NCBI GenBank assembly: GCA_003290165.1
Contig: QNQO01000835.1
Location: 62,001-126,000, forward strand
DNA: 64,000 nucleotides
Source of the DNA: Berberis thunbergii
Taxonomy: Eukaryota > Streptophyta > Magnoliopsida > Ranunculales > Berberidaceae
Reading direction: 5' to 3'
This document shows positions 48,879-59,938 of the stretch, one piece after another. Numbering within the stretch: position 1 is the first letter of the stretch; every line of letters begins with the position of its first letter. The position numbers and the translations under genes are program-made. Below the pieces are notes generated by a model. The model was not told the origin of the DNA, did not search any database, and saw only the letters and a list, made by a program, of their open reading frames with translations.

Positions 48879-50399
48879 TTACAAGCATTTCAAACAGAAT
48901 TCAAAACCATGTGGTGTATAAGCGGTATAAGGAATCCCCTGAAGCTCCATTTTGAGTTCGTCATGATACTGCTTCTCAAACTCAGCCATCTGCAAAAGTT
49001 GAATCCAGTTTACGAACTTGACTAAATGGTAACCAAATTACGACTTTAATTTACCAAGAAGAAAGTGATCAGTCTAATAAAGGTAAGAAACAAAGTCAGA
49101 ACTCACTTTTGAAATATATTTTCCTTATTTTAAATATATCAACGCCATTTTGAATGAAATATCTTTGTTTTAGCCAAAAATCAAAATCAAAACTTTTTAG
49201 CAATAAAAAACAAAGTCTAGTGATTGCTCATTGCCCAATATTTTAATGATTGGACATTATCTTAAAACAGCAAGTACCTTCCGTTTCTTCTCAGCAACTT
49301 CAATCACTTCTGCTCGACTGACAGCACCTTGAGCCAACAAATTTTGAGGATCTTCTAAATCATGTTGGTCTACACCTGGCATTGGCATAATTTCATTTCT
49401 AGCAGCAGCTGGCAAACGTTTGATCGTCTCATCGTACTCGGGAACATAGCCTTCTGCTTCGTTATCAACAAAAGGTGACAAATGAGGTGGAGGAACCCTA
49501 TTGCATCACCAATGTAACACCACTACTTTTTTCAATGACAATAAAAATTTATGCAACTAAAATTCAATTAAAAATTTTATTTTAAAATCTTCTTTCGTTT
49601 GACAAGTTGCATTTTTTGAAATTCGCTTAACTTTCTTTCCTCTACCGAATCTCGGGACGAGATTCTTTTGAGTTGTATATATTGTAGCACCCCGTAATTT
49701 TTCTACTTACTGAAAATATTTATATTTTTGTGTGATTGTCTTCATTAAGTTATGGGCATACGTATGAGCTATTTGTTTGTCCATGTGATGTGTAGTTTGT
49801 TTATTTAAGAATTAATTTCCTACTTACCTTCCTCTACCGAATCTCGGGACGAGATTCTTTTGAGTTGTATATATTGTAATACCCGCCTAATTAAATAAAT
49901 ATAAAAATTTCTTTTGTAAACCCTAATGTTGATGGGTTGTTACTCAATTGTATTTGGGCTTGGTTGTGGGCTTTTAATAAACTAATAAGTAGGGTTTTTA
50001 TTTTGTGAAAGAGGATGGGTACACTCGAAAGTTCGGTGGGGGAGAATAGCCTCCCACCATATAAAAAAAACAAAACCTTTTTCCTCAAGTTTTCGTTTCT
50101 CTTTCCCGTTTCCTTCTTAATGGCGGCTGATATTGGTGAGGGGATGAAGATGGGAAGAAGATGGAAGTCAATAGAGAAAGAGAGCAGAGAGAATTGAGAA
50201 AGCAAAGCAAGAATAGCCCTCTTCTTCTATTTCTATTTTCCTTGTTATAACTCTGCTACAGGCCGATGTTATTGTTAGTGGCTGAGATCTGATGCATCGG
50301 AGAGAAGAAGAAGAGCTTCTTTTGGTGGCATTGCCGAGCAGGCAAGAGAAGTTTCCGTGTTTTTGGTGTTGTTCGGTTCCGATAGATCTTTATGGATCT

Positions 50400-50565
50400 T
50401 GTTCGATGTTACTGAATCGGAGATGTCTCGCCATTGTATTTGATCTTGATGAGACACTCATTGTGGCAAACACAATGAAGTCATTTGAAGATAGAATTGA
50501 AGTTCTTCAAAAGAGGATTTCGATTGAAAATGATCCAGTTCGAATTTCGAGAATGACTGACTTTG
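50400..50565 (+). pseudogene. Fragment of a CPL1/CPL2-type RNA polymerase II CTD phosphatase inside the LTR-type insertion
   Basis: The plus frame reads [20 protein letters not shown], then [19 protein letters not shown] and NDPVRISRM. This is the start of the FCP1-like catalytic domain of plant C-terminal-domain phosphatase-like 1/2, with the DxDxT motif (DLDET) intact. Homology fades on both sides: after RISRM the frame continues only about 15-20 residues without family resemblance. Without the rest of the phosphatase, BRCT or dsRNA-binding domains it cannot be active. The likely origin is capture by the retroelement. Confidence 0.8.
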
Positions 50566-51929
50566 TTTTGTTGATTCTAAGAGAAATTGGTTGTATGAAA
50601 TTGAAGAGATGAAATAGGAAAGAAAGTAGGAGTTTTGATTTGGGAAGGAATTAGGAAAGATTGGTTGTTCCTGCAGAATTGGTCGTGAGCTGGCTGCTAG
50701 GGAGAGATGAAGAAGAAAATCAGTGCTAGTTCTTTGTGAAGGGAGGGTTCTGTTTGGTTGTGGCTGCGCAATCCTTTAAGGTTTGCGATCTCTTCGGTGA
50801 GTTCTCTTTTAGCCCTTTCAGTATGTTTTTTTTTATTTAGTCTCTCACAATTTGATCTTTGTGAAGAAATGTTCACAAACATTTGTTTGTTTAATTGGTA
50901 ATTGGTTATGTGTTTTTTGTGTTTGTTTACGATGTTTAAGCAATGTATTATTTCTGTCTTTAGCACTTATTGTTTGGATGTGTAACAACTCTAGGACATA
51001 ATTTGCATTTGTGCTTGTAGCTTTACTTACTTTTTCAGTATTTGGAATATGAGCATTGAGTCTGTGGGATGTCACATTAGGATGGTGTGGTTGAGAGTGT
51101 TGATGAAATAATTTTGGGTTTTGAGAGTTATGAAATTGGTTGTGAATATATAAGTTTGATTGTTTATTTAGTAGCCTATATGTACAATCAAAAGGGACAA
51201 ACAGATAGTCATTTTTGGGTTTAGTTACATTTGTTAAGTTATACATGATTAACCCCCTCATCATTTAGATAGGATCAGGGATTGAGCTTAAGTTTATTGG
51301 TTTAAACCACTAGTTGGTTTGCAATTCAACTCAAGACAAGTTTAGAAGAACCATTTTTTTGAAGTAAGCTTTTGTGGACTGGTGATCATATATGTTGAAT
51401 TTTGCTGCTCATTACATGGTTCTGTGTTATACTATAATCTAACATATTATATATGCATGAATAACTAGTGAACATAATTTGATATAAGAAGATCCTTTCA
51501 CTACATGATTCTATGGGTTGCACTCGCATTCCAGCCAATTTATATTTTATTAAATAAATATTAGATATTGGTTGGAATTTAACTGAGCACTTGTTTTAGC
51601 TTTAGTATTTGTATTGTTATGCGAATTGGTGTGCATATTGTTTTTTGTATGATGCAAAGAGATGAGATGTATGAATTGACAATGTGTCAAATATTACTTT
51701 TCCCCAAAAGAATGGTGGATACTGTGGTTGATTTATTTATGGTTGACAAAGCGTCACCATACAAGAGTTTTGAGGATTTATTTATTTTTATGCTCTTTTC
51801 CACAACTTCAAAAAAACAAAAAAAAAACAAAAAAATGTGAAAAGAAAAGTATTTTTTTTGTATACAGACTTGCTTGTATACTTGTGATATTATTGGGTAT
51901 GCAGACTTGCTTGCATATCAGTGTACTTG

Positions 51930-52197
51930 CCAGTGATCGACCTTCGGGTGAGATGACATGTTCCTCGAGGTGGCACCCCACTTGGAACATATACGCTTCG
52001 AATGGTTTCGATGGCAAGGGCGGCACACTTGGGTGAGGTGTGTTCGGTTGTACGTGTAGATTTAGGAAGAATGCTTGCCATGGATCGAACTTTGGGTGAG
52101 ATGACATGTTCCTCGAGGTGGCACCTCACTTGGAACATGTACGCTCCGAGTGGTTTCGAAGGCAAGGGAGGCACACTTGGGTGAGGTGTGTTCGGCA
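51930..52197 (+). repeat. 147-bp tandem duplication inside the LTR-type insertion
   Basis: TGAGATGACATGTTCCTCGA begins units at about 51949 and 52096, followed in both by GGTGGCAC..CACTTGGAACAT and GGCACACTTGGGTGAGGTG. Confidence 0.85.
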
Positions 52198-53150
52198 CAG
52201 GAGGAGAGTGTGATTGTGGAAAAGAAGCAAGATTTCTTTTTTGTGTATGTGCATGATTACCTTAAAGGAAGAAACGAAATGCTCATTCAACCATTAAATG
52301 AGAACTACATGTCTTTCCAAAGGTAGAAAAATGTGTTTTGTTAATATTTCAATAATAGTCTAATATGATTATGAATTGTATAATTGTTGCATTTATGAGG
52401 ATTGATAACTCATAAACTTTATTTATTAGTAATAAATAATGCATATTTATTTATTAGGATGATGACACCTTTGCCTCATGGAGGAACTACCTGGTGTGGT
52501 TGTTTATTGTTTGGTTTATTTTAATGTTGTTATGTGCGGATTTATTGATTTTGGGATGAAGATTTCTCACACCAGCTTTATTGCTGACCCGAGTGAGCTT
52601 TTGCTTCTTGGGTACATTCCTTTTGGAATGTAGCCGATTAGCTTTTCAGGTTTAGAGATTTTGAGCTGCGTACTGGAGTTTCGCTAGTGAGCTAGCAACG
52701 TCAGAGTCTCACCGGGTTAGATTTTTATTTGTTACAGATGTTTAGTTCATGCTGCTAATTGTTTCTGTTGTTATTGAATTCTCACGTCCCGAGTTTTGGG
52801 GGAAACGGATAATCCTACGTGGATTTTTAGGATTTTCATTTCCTTAGAAAAATCGGGGCGTGACAACCAAATTCATGTTATATGTAATGTTTATTGATAG
52901 GATGCAACACATTGTTTCCCTTGTATATTTTCCCAGAACTGACAGACATCATCCTATGGCCAACTATTCACATGCAATTATCAATAAACAAAAAATAAGG
53001 CAAAACTATATATGTTGGTATTTTATACCTTCCCACCAAGTAAGCATTTGTTGGTAAAATAATCCTTGCATTTATACAATCATAAATCCACTGCGGCTGA
53101 ACATATTCTCTGGAGAGGAATTTATGACCCTGAGTTGGCCTATCCACTAT

Positions 53151-54241
53151 CTGCAAAATGGCAGTTTGATCGTTTAATCAGTTTACAAAAGAAATATATG
53201 CAGGGTGCATCCTCCACCAGTTTCCTATGTGTAACCACCTAAAGTAAGTCCCTTGAATATAACACTTATTTTCTTCCTAACCCCCACATGAAGTAAATCT
53301 TCTAAGAATGAAAATACAATTTCACTATGCTAATGGCACTTTGGGCTTATCTGCCAAATAATGTGAAAAAAAAGAATTCTTTGGCCAAACTGAAATAGTC
53401 CACACGGAATTTAAAACTGAAAGAGTTGAAAAGTGGAGACCATTAAGAGTATGACACAACCCTTGGTGATCCGTAAGAATGGGGTCATAACATGAGTTGT
53501 TTGGGCTAGTCTGTTAAATGGAAACGATCCACATAAGGTCACAGGTACATAGTGTGAGGACGATAAATCGAGTTACGATCAATCGAGTTACCGATACGTA
53601 AGTATTGGTAGCGGTCATTCCAACTGATAGTTCCATCGGTGCAGCATGTAAAGGCAGAAACATAAACATTATATAGTGTAAGCAGCTAATACACACTCAC
53701 GAATACCCAAAGTGGTGCATATATAAGAGGAAACTATTGTGTGCATACATATACACACTCACGAATAATGTGAAACATAAACATTATATAGTGTAAACAG
53801 CTAATTAAAATAAGACTAGAAAATAAAAATAAATACATAATAACTGAGAGAGATGATAAATTATTTGTTTTGCTAAATCATTATGCATAATGGTCCTAGA
53901 TTAGACCATCTAAAGATTCCGATAGTAAGCATTAACAGTATACTCTTATGATTTAGCAGCTGGCAGTGAAACTGGTTGAAACAAATAATATTATCACATG
54001 TATGGATGTTAAAATATCTGTAAGATGTCATCAGGACAGAAAAGAAATGAGAACCATGATGCACATGCAAACCATACCATGACACTCCACTTTCAATTGG
54101 ATAAATGGCCTTGTATAGAAATGAAAATCGTAGAAAGAATACATTTTCAAGCAAAAACAGTTAACTAAGAAATATCCAACCAATGATTAGTTTTGATACA
54201 CATGTATCAAGCATAAATACCCAAATCCTCTTCTAAACATA

Positions 54242-54273
<32 letters not shown>

Positions 54274-54434
54274 TTGCACATATTAGCATGAGTTTGCAAA
54301 CTTATCATATTGAAAAATTTGCATGTCCGTATTTAGACTAAAAATGAGTACACAAGGTTAGGTCCTCTTGACAAGCAGCACATCCAAAGACACACCAAAC
54401 AACTCCCTAAATACAAGGAGAAGAATGAACTCAC
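53151..54434. other. CACTA interior between the two captured genes
   Basis: Expected exons (upstream PESCADILLO; the last ZDP exon with its YVGDAAGR-type motif) are not found here. A (TTA)n run lies at 54245-54283. A short repeat 'acacactcacgaata' occurs at 53692 and 53755. Confidence 0.6.
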
Positions 54435-56439
54435 TGATCCATATCAATGGTGATGTCAGAGTTGAAATGCCGCTCCATGATTCTCCACATTCCAGGTTTG
54501 GGTTTTCTGAAGAGATCTTGCTGACCATATCCACAAGCTATGAAAACCTGCATCCAAATGCAGGCAACTCTATTATAGAGTTATTCATAACTCATATGAT
54601 CAACCTACTGTCATCCCATCAATTATAATTGAGAAATCTATCATATAGCAAATAGACACAATATTCCCCCTTAGCAATGTGTTGGCCAATAATCGAATGC
54701 ATGCCATCTCAAGAAAAATGCTTTGATAATTGTCGTCTCTAAAAGCTTAAACTGATAAAGAAGATAGAGAAGACAGATCTTATTCAAGAGTCTAGGCCCA
54801 TGGGAAATGGGAGTGAGCTTTATTGTACATCTATATGTATATTTATATTTTATGATGAACAACTTTTAATCCAAAAGCATTCAGTTAAATGCCTTCTCCT
54901 AGCTATTTGAGGCATCTCATTTTGCAATTCAATATCAGATCCTATGAAACCATGTCTTAAAGTTTCATGTCATTGAGCATCTTGGTTTTGAAAGTGTGGA
55001 TGAATGACTGCGGTAATGCGCAAGCACGACTACGAGTCCATATATCCAAAAAGATAGCATGCACCATAAAAGAATTGTTCACGCACCTGAATAGGGACAT
55101 TGACACATTTAATGACATTGTTAAGCCTTCCAATCTTAGAGTTAACAGCTACTTGTCTCTTATTCTTCCAACGATCGATGTTGGATTCATTGGTAAAAAT
55201 TACCTAAGAATGAAGGGGAAAAAATAGAAAGCTCCCACACTTCGTTAAAAAATAATAATAAAAATTTAATGCACTGACAAAACAAAACTAATCACGGCTT
55301 AATGAAACCATAACATTCATGGAGGCAACTATGACCAACATTTGCAAAAATTAAATTTTGGTGAAGAAACAAACCAGTTTGTAGCCATCATCATATAAAC
55401 TCTTCAACTTCTCCGGTATGGAAGAATACATAAGGGACCATGCATCTGGACCAGTTCTGCAGTAGTTTAAATTTGTCAAGCTTTTTAGTTGTCAAAATTC
55501 TGTCAAAATTCAATCATTCAGGTGATATGTTACTTCGTAGTTGATTACATAATATACGAGCCAGCACGAGGAGAAGATTTTTTTATAAAATAGCACCATT
55601 ATCAGCAGATTATACTAACACTGTGTTTGGGCTGCATTAGGATATTACATCAGAAAATCCTTAATATTCACTTAATTGGCACTACACATGTAAGTCCCCC
55701 TCATTCAAAAAAATTGATTCACAGGAAATAAGTTTCTCTCAGGGATGAGATGCTCACAGGTAGTCATTACAAATTTTATTTCCTTCCATATGGATGGATT
55801 TGCACGTGCAATCAAGTAACATTTAAGTATTCTCCCATGAAAGCTTTCCAACACAACCAAGCATATCTAATCTATTTGTGACTCCTATTAATTATAAAAT
55901 TATAACGATATTGTGAACACATTTCCTCGTGTTTCATACTTTACAATCACACTTACCTTGCAAATAAGCCAAGGGAAAAACTAATAACCAAGGACAATTA
56001 CAACAGCGAAGAATTGCTCCAGTGCTTCACTAGAAGGATGTATTGAAAGTATTGGTCACCTTTGATCAACTATCCTTGTAAATCATCAGTGTGTTGATGC
56101 AATAGACAAATATGGTGATACAACAAAATTTTCAGCCGATAAGGCTAACGTGTTTAACCAGTCAAAACCATTACCTTTTTAGAGATGTTTTTGCAAGACA
56201 CCCATCAAAATCAAATGCTGCAATTTTGCTTGAATCGTGGAGGCCTTCATCCTAAGCCAACAAAACAGAGATCATGAATCAATCACAAAGATAATACAAA
56301 TATGTGACATATAGACATCTGTACACAGTATCAAATGATTAACAAAGTTCTCACCTGCTCAAGAAAAATGATTGTTTGGAACGCCTTCCTTTTGGGAAAT
56401 AGTGTGGAATCCTGTGACAAATGGTCAAACAACAACTTG

Positions 56440-59290
56440 GCTACCAATAACAACAGCGAGGACGAATAAAAACAACAAGAACGAGAACAACACAACAATA
56501 AAGAAAAATCTAACAAGATTGTATGCCTAACTAAGTGCCCCCACAACGACTAAGAGACAAAATGACTATGTAAACAGAGGTTGATACTGAAGATGTAATG
56601 TGCTTATTTGGTGTTGGATGGCCACGAAGTTTGTGTTTAGAAGTTCCTTTGTGATTTTTATTCGGCTTGCCTCTGGGCAAACGTTGTATTTCAGTTATCT
56701 ATTAAATGCATAAGCCAGCCACCCCCCCAGTAGCATCGATACCTAATCTATATCGCACTTGAATGGCTTTTTTAGATCCAATTCCATCCATTTTGGTTGA
56801 GGCAATTCTTACTTGTTCATTGGAAACTGATCTTTCTTCAATGGCTGAGAACTGGGACAGGGACTTCAACAGACGGACAAGAGCTGCGAGGAGTTTGACT
56901 ACGGTCCCTGACTTGCTTCCAAAAAAGAAGGGACGCTTTCACTGGGCCTGCCCGATTTGACAGACCAATGGCCAAGTGCTGCTTTATTGTATTGTTGGCC
57001 TAGGTGCGCTATTGCTACCTTCCCCGCCCACCCCCCTTTTTGAAGCCATTACTTTGTTTTGTCCTTATTGTCTTCTAAATAGAGATAGTAGCAGATAGAA
57101 ACTACATAAATGCAACACTAAGACAGGGCAAAACATACCTTGTACTCATCCTTTACTTCGGAGCTGGAGAAATGTATTTCTATCCCAGTTTCCTCAACAA
57201 GTGACAATTGGTTTGTTTCCAATAAAAGGATCAGTTTTTCTCTTTGGGTTAGTAGAGCAGTATTATACAAAATAAATTGAAGAAAATGACATACAATCTT
57301 TTCTAAATAATATGCCATACCAGATACAAATAAAATTGCTCATACCTTTGAATGAAAATGGATCACCTTAATGGAAGAAAAATCATTTCTTTGTTTATTT
57401 AAAAAAAAAATAGTTTCTCTACCTTTACTTTCTTCGAACTGTTTTCCTTGCCTTTACCATGCTCAATTTCTTCTTCTTCCAAAACCTGAAACAAATAAAA
57501 TAGTTTAATACTAAAATAAGAACGCATATAAAAAATGATACTTAGAAAGACTCTTTGTCTCATGTTAACCGCAACCTCCTCCTTCACATTCCCATGCAAT
57601 TTTCAGGACCCACATTACACTAAACTCAATCGTGCATTGCTAATTTAAAAAAAACAATAACAAAGGAAATCTTCAAAACTCCTTCTCCTCCGAACCATCA
57701 CTTGGAGCCACGAGCTTATTCAATGCTTCCTGATCATCACTCTGAAACAACAACAAAACCAGAATCAGTTCCAAATTACACACACCAACTAAAAGAACGA
57801 TTGAAATCAAGAAAACAAACAAACCTGCAAGAGAGAAAACCCATTGACACTCTCCAGAGACTTGGCAGGAATGGCTTTAGAGCATTTCTTGCAAGAAGAG
57901 CAATTCGACTTGGCGTACTCTGCTACGATCTTCGCCAACAACGACAATAATAACAATCAAGAGAAATCTAACAAGATTGCATGCCTAATTCAAGTGTCTC
58001 CACAATAATGACTATGAAATAGAATGAACATGTAAACAAAGGTTGTAACTGAACTACTGAAGACATAATGTGCTTATTTGGTGTTCGATGGCCTTAGTCA
58101 CAGATTTTGTTTATAAGTTAGCTTTGCCTTAAGAGTTTCTTTGAGCTTTTACTTTGGCTTGCCTCTAGGCTATCGTTGTATTGCCACCCCCCCAACCCCC
58201 ACCTCTTAATACTCTGGTTACTTTCTAAATAGAGATAGTAGCAGATAGAAACAAAATAGATACAACACTAAGACTGGAGGAAAACGTACCTTGTACTCAT
58301 CCTTTTTTTTCGGAGCTGGAGAAACATAATTTTGCCTCAGTTTTCTCAACAGATGACAACTGGTTTGATTTCAATGGAAGGATCAGATTTTTTTCATAGG
58401 ATCACTAGGGCAATACTATACAAAATTAAATTACAGAAAATGACCTACAAGCTTCTCTAAAAAGTATTTCACAAACTCACAATGACAAAACACAAAACAA
58501 GTTGCAGACAGAGCACATTAATAGATAGCCTTTGTTTTGACGTGGTGCCTAACAAAATTGTTTGATTATCGTCACACCTAAACTTTGAACATGCTCTAAA
58601 GAAACAAATTCAGACAAGGACAGCATTTCTTGCGATATATTGATAAAAAAACTTGGTTACCTTTAATTTCTTGGAACTCCTATCCTCAGCTTCACCATCC
58701 CTAATTTTTTCAACTTTCAGAACCTGAAACAAACCAAATCGTTTAATACTAAAAGAAGAGCGCATACAAAAAAGTGATTTAGAAACTACATTTCTGTTAT
58801 CTTATTTCCCTTCCTACCCTTTTTCTAATTCTTAACCTCAACCTTCTCCTCCTCATTTCTTTGTAATTTTCCAGTGCCACATTACAGGATACATTATGCT
58901 AAACTGAATTACAGAATCTCTAATTCAACAACAATAACAAAAGGAAAGCTTCAAACCTCTTTCTCTTCCGAACCATCACCTGAAGTAGCCACAAGATTCT
59001 TCAGCGAGTCTTGATCATCACTTTGAACCAACAACAACAAAACCAGAATCAACTCCAAATTACATTCACAAACTCAAACAACAGTCAAAACCAAAAAAAC
59101 ATACAAACCTGCAAGAGAGAAAACCCATTGATACTCTCCAAGGACCAAATCGATTGCGAAAAGCAGTTCAAGTGGTGCCACTTTGTCGCATCGAACCCTC
59201 GCGGATCTCTGGTCACTAAACCTAGCCTCAAAGACTTGGCGGGAATGGTTTCCGAACATTTCTTGCAAGACGAGATCAACAAAGAGATCT
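56440..59290 (-). repeat. Partial tandem duplication of zinc-finger/linker exons and introns in the ZDP fragment
   Basis: Segments 56440-57950 and 57950-59290 match in exons and introns, for example ATGTGCTTATTTGGTGTT at 56597 and 58068, and AATAGAGATAGTAGCAGATA at about 57078 and 58226. The offset shifts from about 1.45 to 1.15 kb because 56763-57050 is present only in the left copy. Confidence 0.75.
56763..57050 (+). other. Extra ~290-bp segment in one ZDP duplicate, origin unknown
   Basis: This segment is absent from the corresponding place in the right copy (near 58165-58205). It opens a 65-aa frame containing SSMAENWDRDFNRRTRAARS with no family that I recognise. Confidence 0.4.
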
Positions 59291-59335
59291 AAAGAATAAG
59301 GAGATCTAAAGAAGAAAAAGGAGATCTTACCTTCT

Positions 59336-59500
59336 CAAACTTTCTTATTTTTCTTCTTATTCTTATTATTCTTCTTCTTCTTCTTCTTCTATCGTCCTCT
59401 CCTTCTTTCGTCCTTCTTCTTGCCTGCTTCGAGAATCTGTTTCGTCCCTGCTTCTTCTTCAATCGTCCTCTCCTTCTTTCGTCCTTCTTCTTCCCTTGTG
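59336..59500. repeat. TTC/CTT-rich low-complexity tract
   Basis: Runs of CTTCTTCTTCTT and a duplicated block TCGTCCTCTCCTTCTTTCG (about 59392 and 59463). It lies between the ZDP fragment and the right subterminal repeats. Confidence 0.8.
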
Positions 59501-59554
59501 AGAATTGTTTTTCATCAATTTTTTTCGCCAAAGTGCGAAAGTGAAATTTTTTTT

Positions 59555-59912
59555 AACTACGGTTTTAAACCGTTGGTAGTTTTAGCCATGGTTATAAACC
59601 GTTGCAACCTTTTGGTGTATTGTTTTTAGCCACGGTTTTAAACTGTTGGCTGTTATAGCCACGGTTTTTAGCCGTGGCAATTAAACCAACGGTTTAGAGC
59701 CGTGACCACTTCTCCACACTTCTACGTGCAACACACGTGCAGTTTAGCAAAGGTTTTAGGCCGTTGGGCACTACGTGGCAAACACACCAACGGTTTAGAA
59801 CCGTGGCCAAACATTTTTTAGCCACGGTTTTATGCCGTTGGCCACTATAGCCACAGTTTTTGGCCGTGGCAAATAAATTAACGGTTTAAGACCGTGGCCA
59901 CCTTCGTGTAGC
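59555..59912. repeat. Right subterminal repeat array of the CACTA element
   Basis: About eight to ten units of ACGGTTTTAAACCGTTG / GGTTTAGAGCCGTGGC, in the same palindromic pattern as the left end. Confidence 0.92.
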
Positions 59913-59938
59913 TAAATAGGCCTTTTGGTGTAGTGCTA

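Larger units (their letters stand above)
49513..52865. mobile_element. LTR-type insertion (solo LTR or deleted element), TSD ACCAA, carrying a gene fragment
   Basis: Starts TGTAACACCACTAC and ends CGGGGCGTGACA, flanked by ACCAA at 49508-49512 and 52866-52870. TGTAACACC..GTGACA are typical termini of Ty3/Gypsy LTRs. The segment CGAATCTCGGGACGAGATTC plus TTTGAGTTGTATATATTGTA occurs twice (49643-49684, 49836-49877). Each copy runs into an LTR-start-like TGTAGCACCCC or TGTAATACCC, so the left part has been rearranged. No gag-pol is seen. It lies in the PESCADILLO intron, 15 bp from the acceptor. Confidence 0.85.
48879..53150 (-). pseudogene. PES: Captured 3' fragment of PESCADILLO (BRCT half and C-terminus)
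   Basis: PESCADILLO is the nucleolar BRCT protein of the PES-BOP-WDR12 complex that matures the large ribosomal subunit. Three minus-strand exons remain: 53150-53029 ([20 protein letters not shown], then [20 protein letters not shown], the second half of the BRCT domain), 49497-49278 (VPPPHLSPFVDNEAEGYVPE, then DLEDPQNLLAQGAVSRAE) and 48989-48879 (EKQYHDELKMELQG, ending in TAA). Donor AG|GTATAA and acceptor ATAG|GG join LVG-R-VPPPHL in frame. The N-terminal two thirds and first half of the BRCT are absent: no matching exon is found up to 54435. The ~3.5-kb intron 53028-49498 holds an LTR-type insertion. It cannot encode a functional Pescadillo. Confidence 0.88.
54435..59290 (-). pseudogene. 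ZDP: Captured polynucleotide 3'-phosphatase (ZDP type) with PARP-like zinc fingers, truncated
   Basis: ZDP removes 3'-phosphates at DNA breaks in base-excision repair and DNA demethylation. Readable minus-strand exons include finger copy 1 at about 59285-59109 (CKKCSETIPAKSL..GFDATKWHHLNC, a C-x2-C..H-x2-C PARP finger) and linker exons near 59020-58960, 58735-58667 and 58330-58288. Finger copy 2 is at about 57945-57825 (AEYAKSNCSSCKKCSKAIPA) with similar linkers. The catalytic part is 56410-56354 (STLFPKRKAFQTIIFLEQ), 56251-56175 (KIAAFDFDGCLAKTS, the HAD nucleophile motif), 55456-55375 (DAWSLMYSSIPEKL), 55203-55087 (VIFTNESNIDRWKNKRQ) and 54547-54435 (DLFRKPKPGMW..FNSDITIDMD). Copy 2 lacks its distal H-x2-C, copy 1 lacks the usual sequence before its first cysteine, and the C-terminal HAD exon is absent. 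It is non-functional as it stands. Confidence 0.88.
48193..59935. mobile_element. Non-autonomous CACTA transposon, 11.7 kb, carrying host gene fragments
   Basis: The left end is CACTACACCAAAAATACCC and the right end, read inward, is CACTACACCAAAAGGCC. The 3-bp target duplication CTA is at 48190-48192 and 59936-59938, as expected for the CACTA superfamily. Both ends have dense arrays of ACGGTTTTAAGCCGTGG-type palindromic subterminal repeats, the usual transposase-binding layout. I see no TNPD-like transposase or TNPA-like gene, so movement would depend on another element. The cargo, all on the minus strand, is a PESCADILLO 3' fragment and a ZDP-type phosphatase fragment, both with introns, showing capture of genomic DNA rather than mRNA. 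A 3.35-kb LTR-type element inserted later at 49513. Confidence 0.92.

Noticed and set aside
53873..54154. 93-codon minus-strand ORF between captured genes as the missing ZDP or PES exon
   Set aside because: Its translation does not contain the YVGDAAGR-type motif of ZDP or the upstream BRCT sequence of PES.
56763..56960. 65-codon ORF with SSMAENWDRDF as a possible gag-like gene
   Set aside because: Too short and without a confirmed motif; I list it only as an extra segment of unknown origin.
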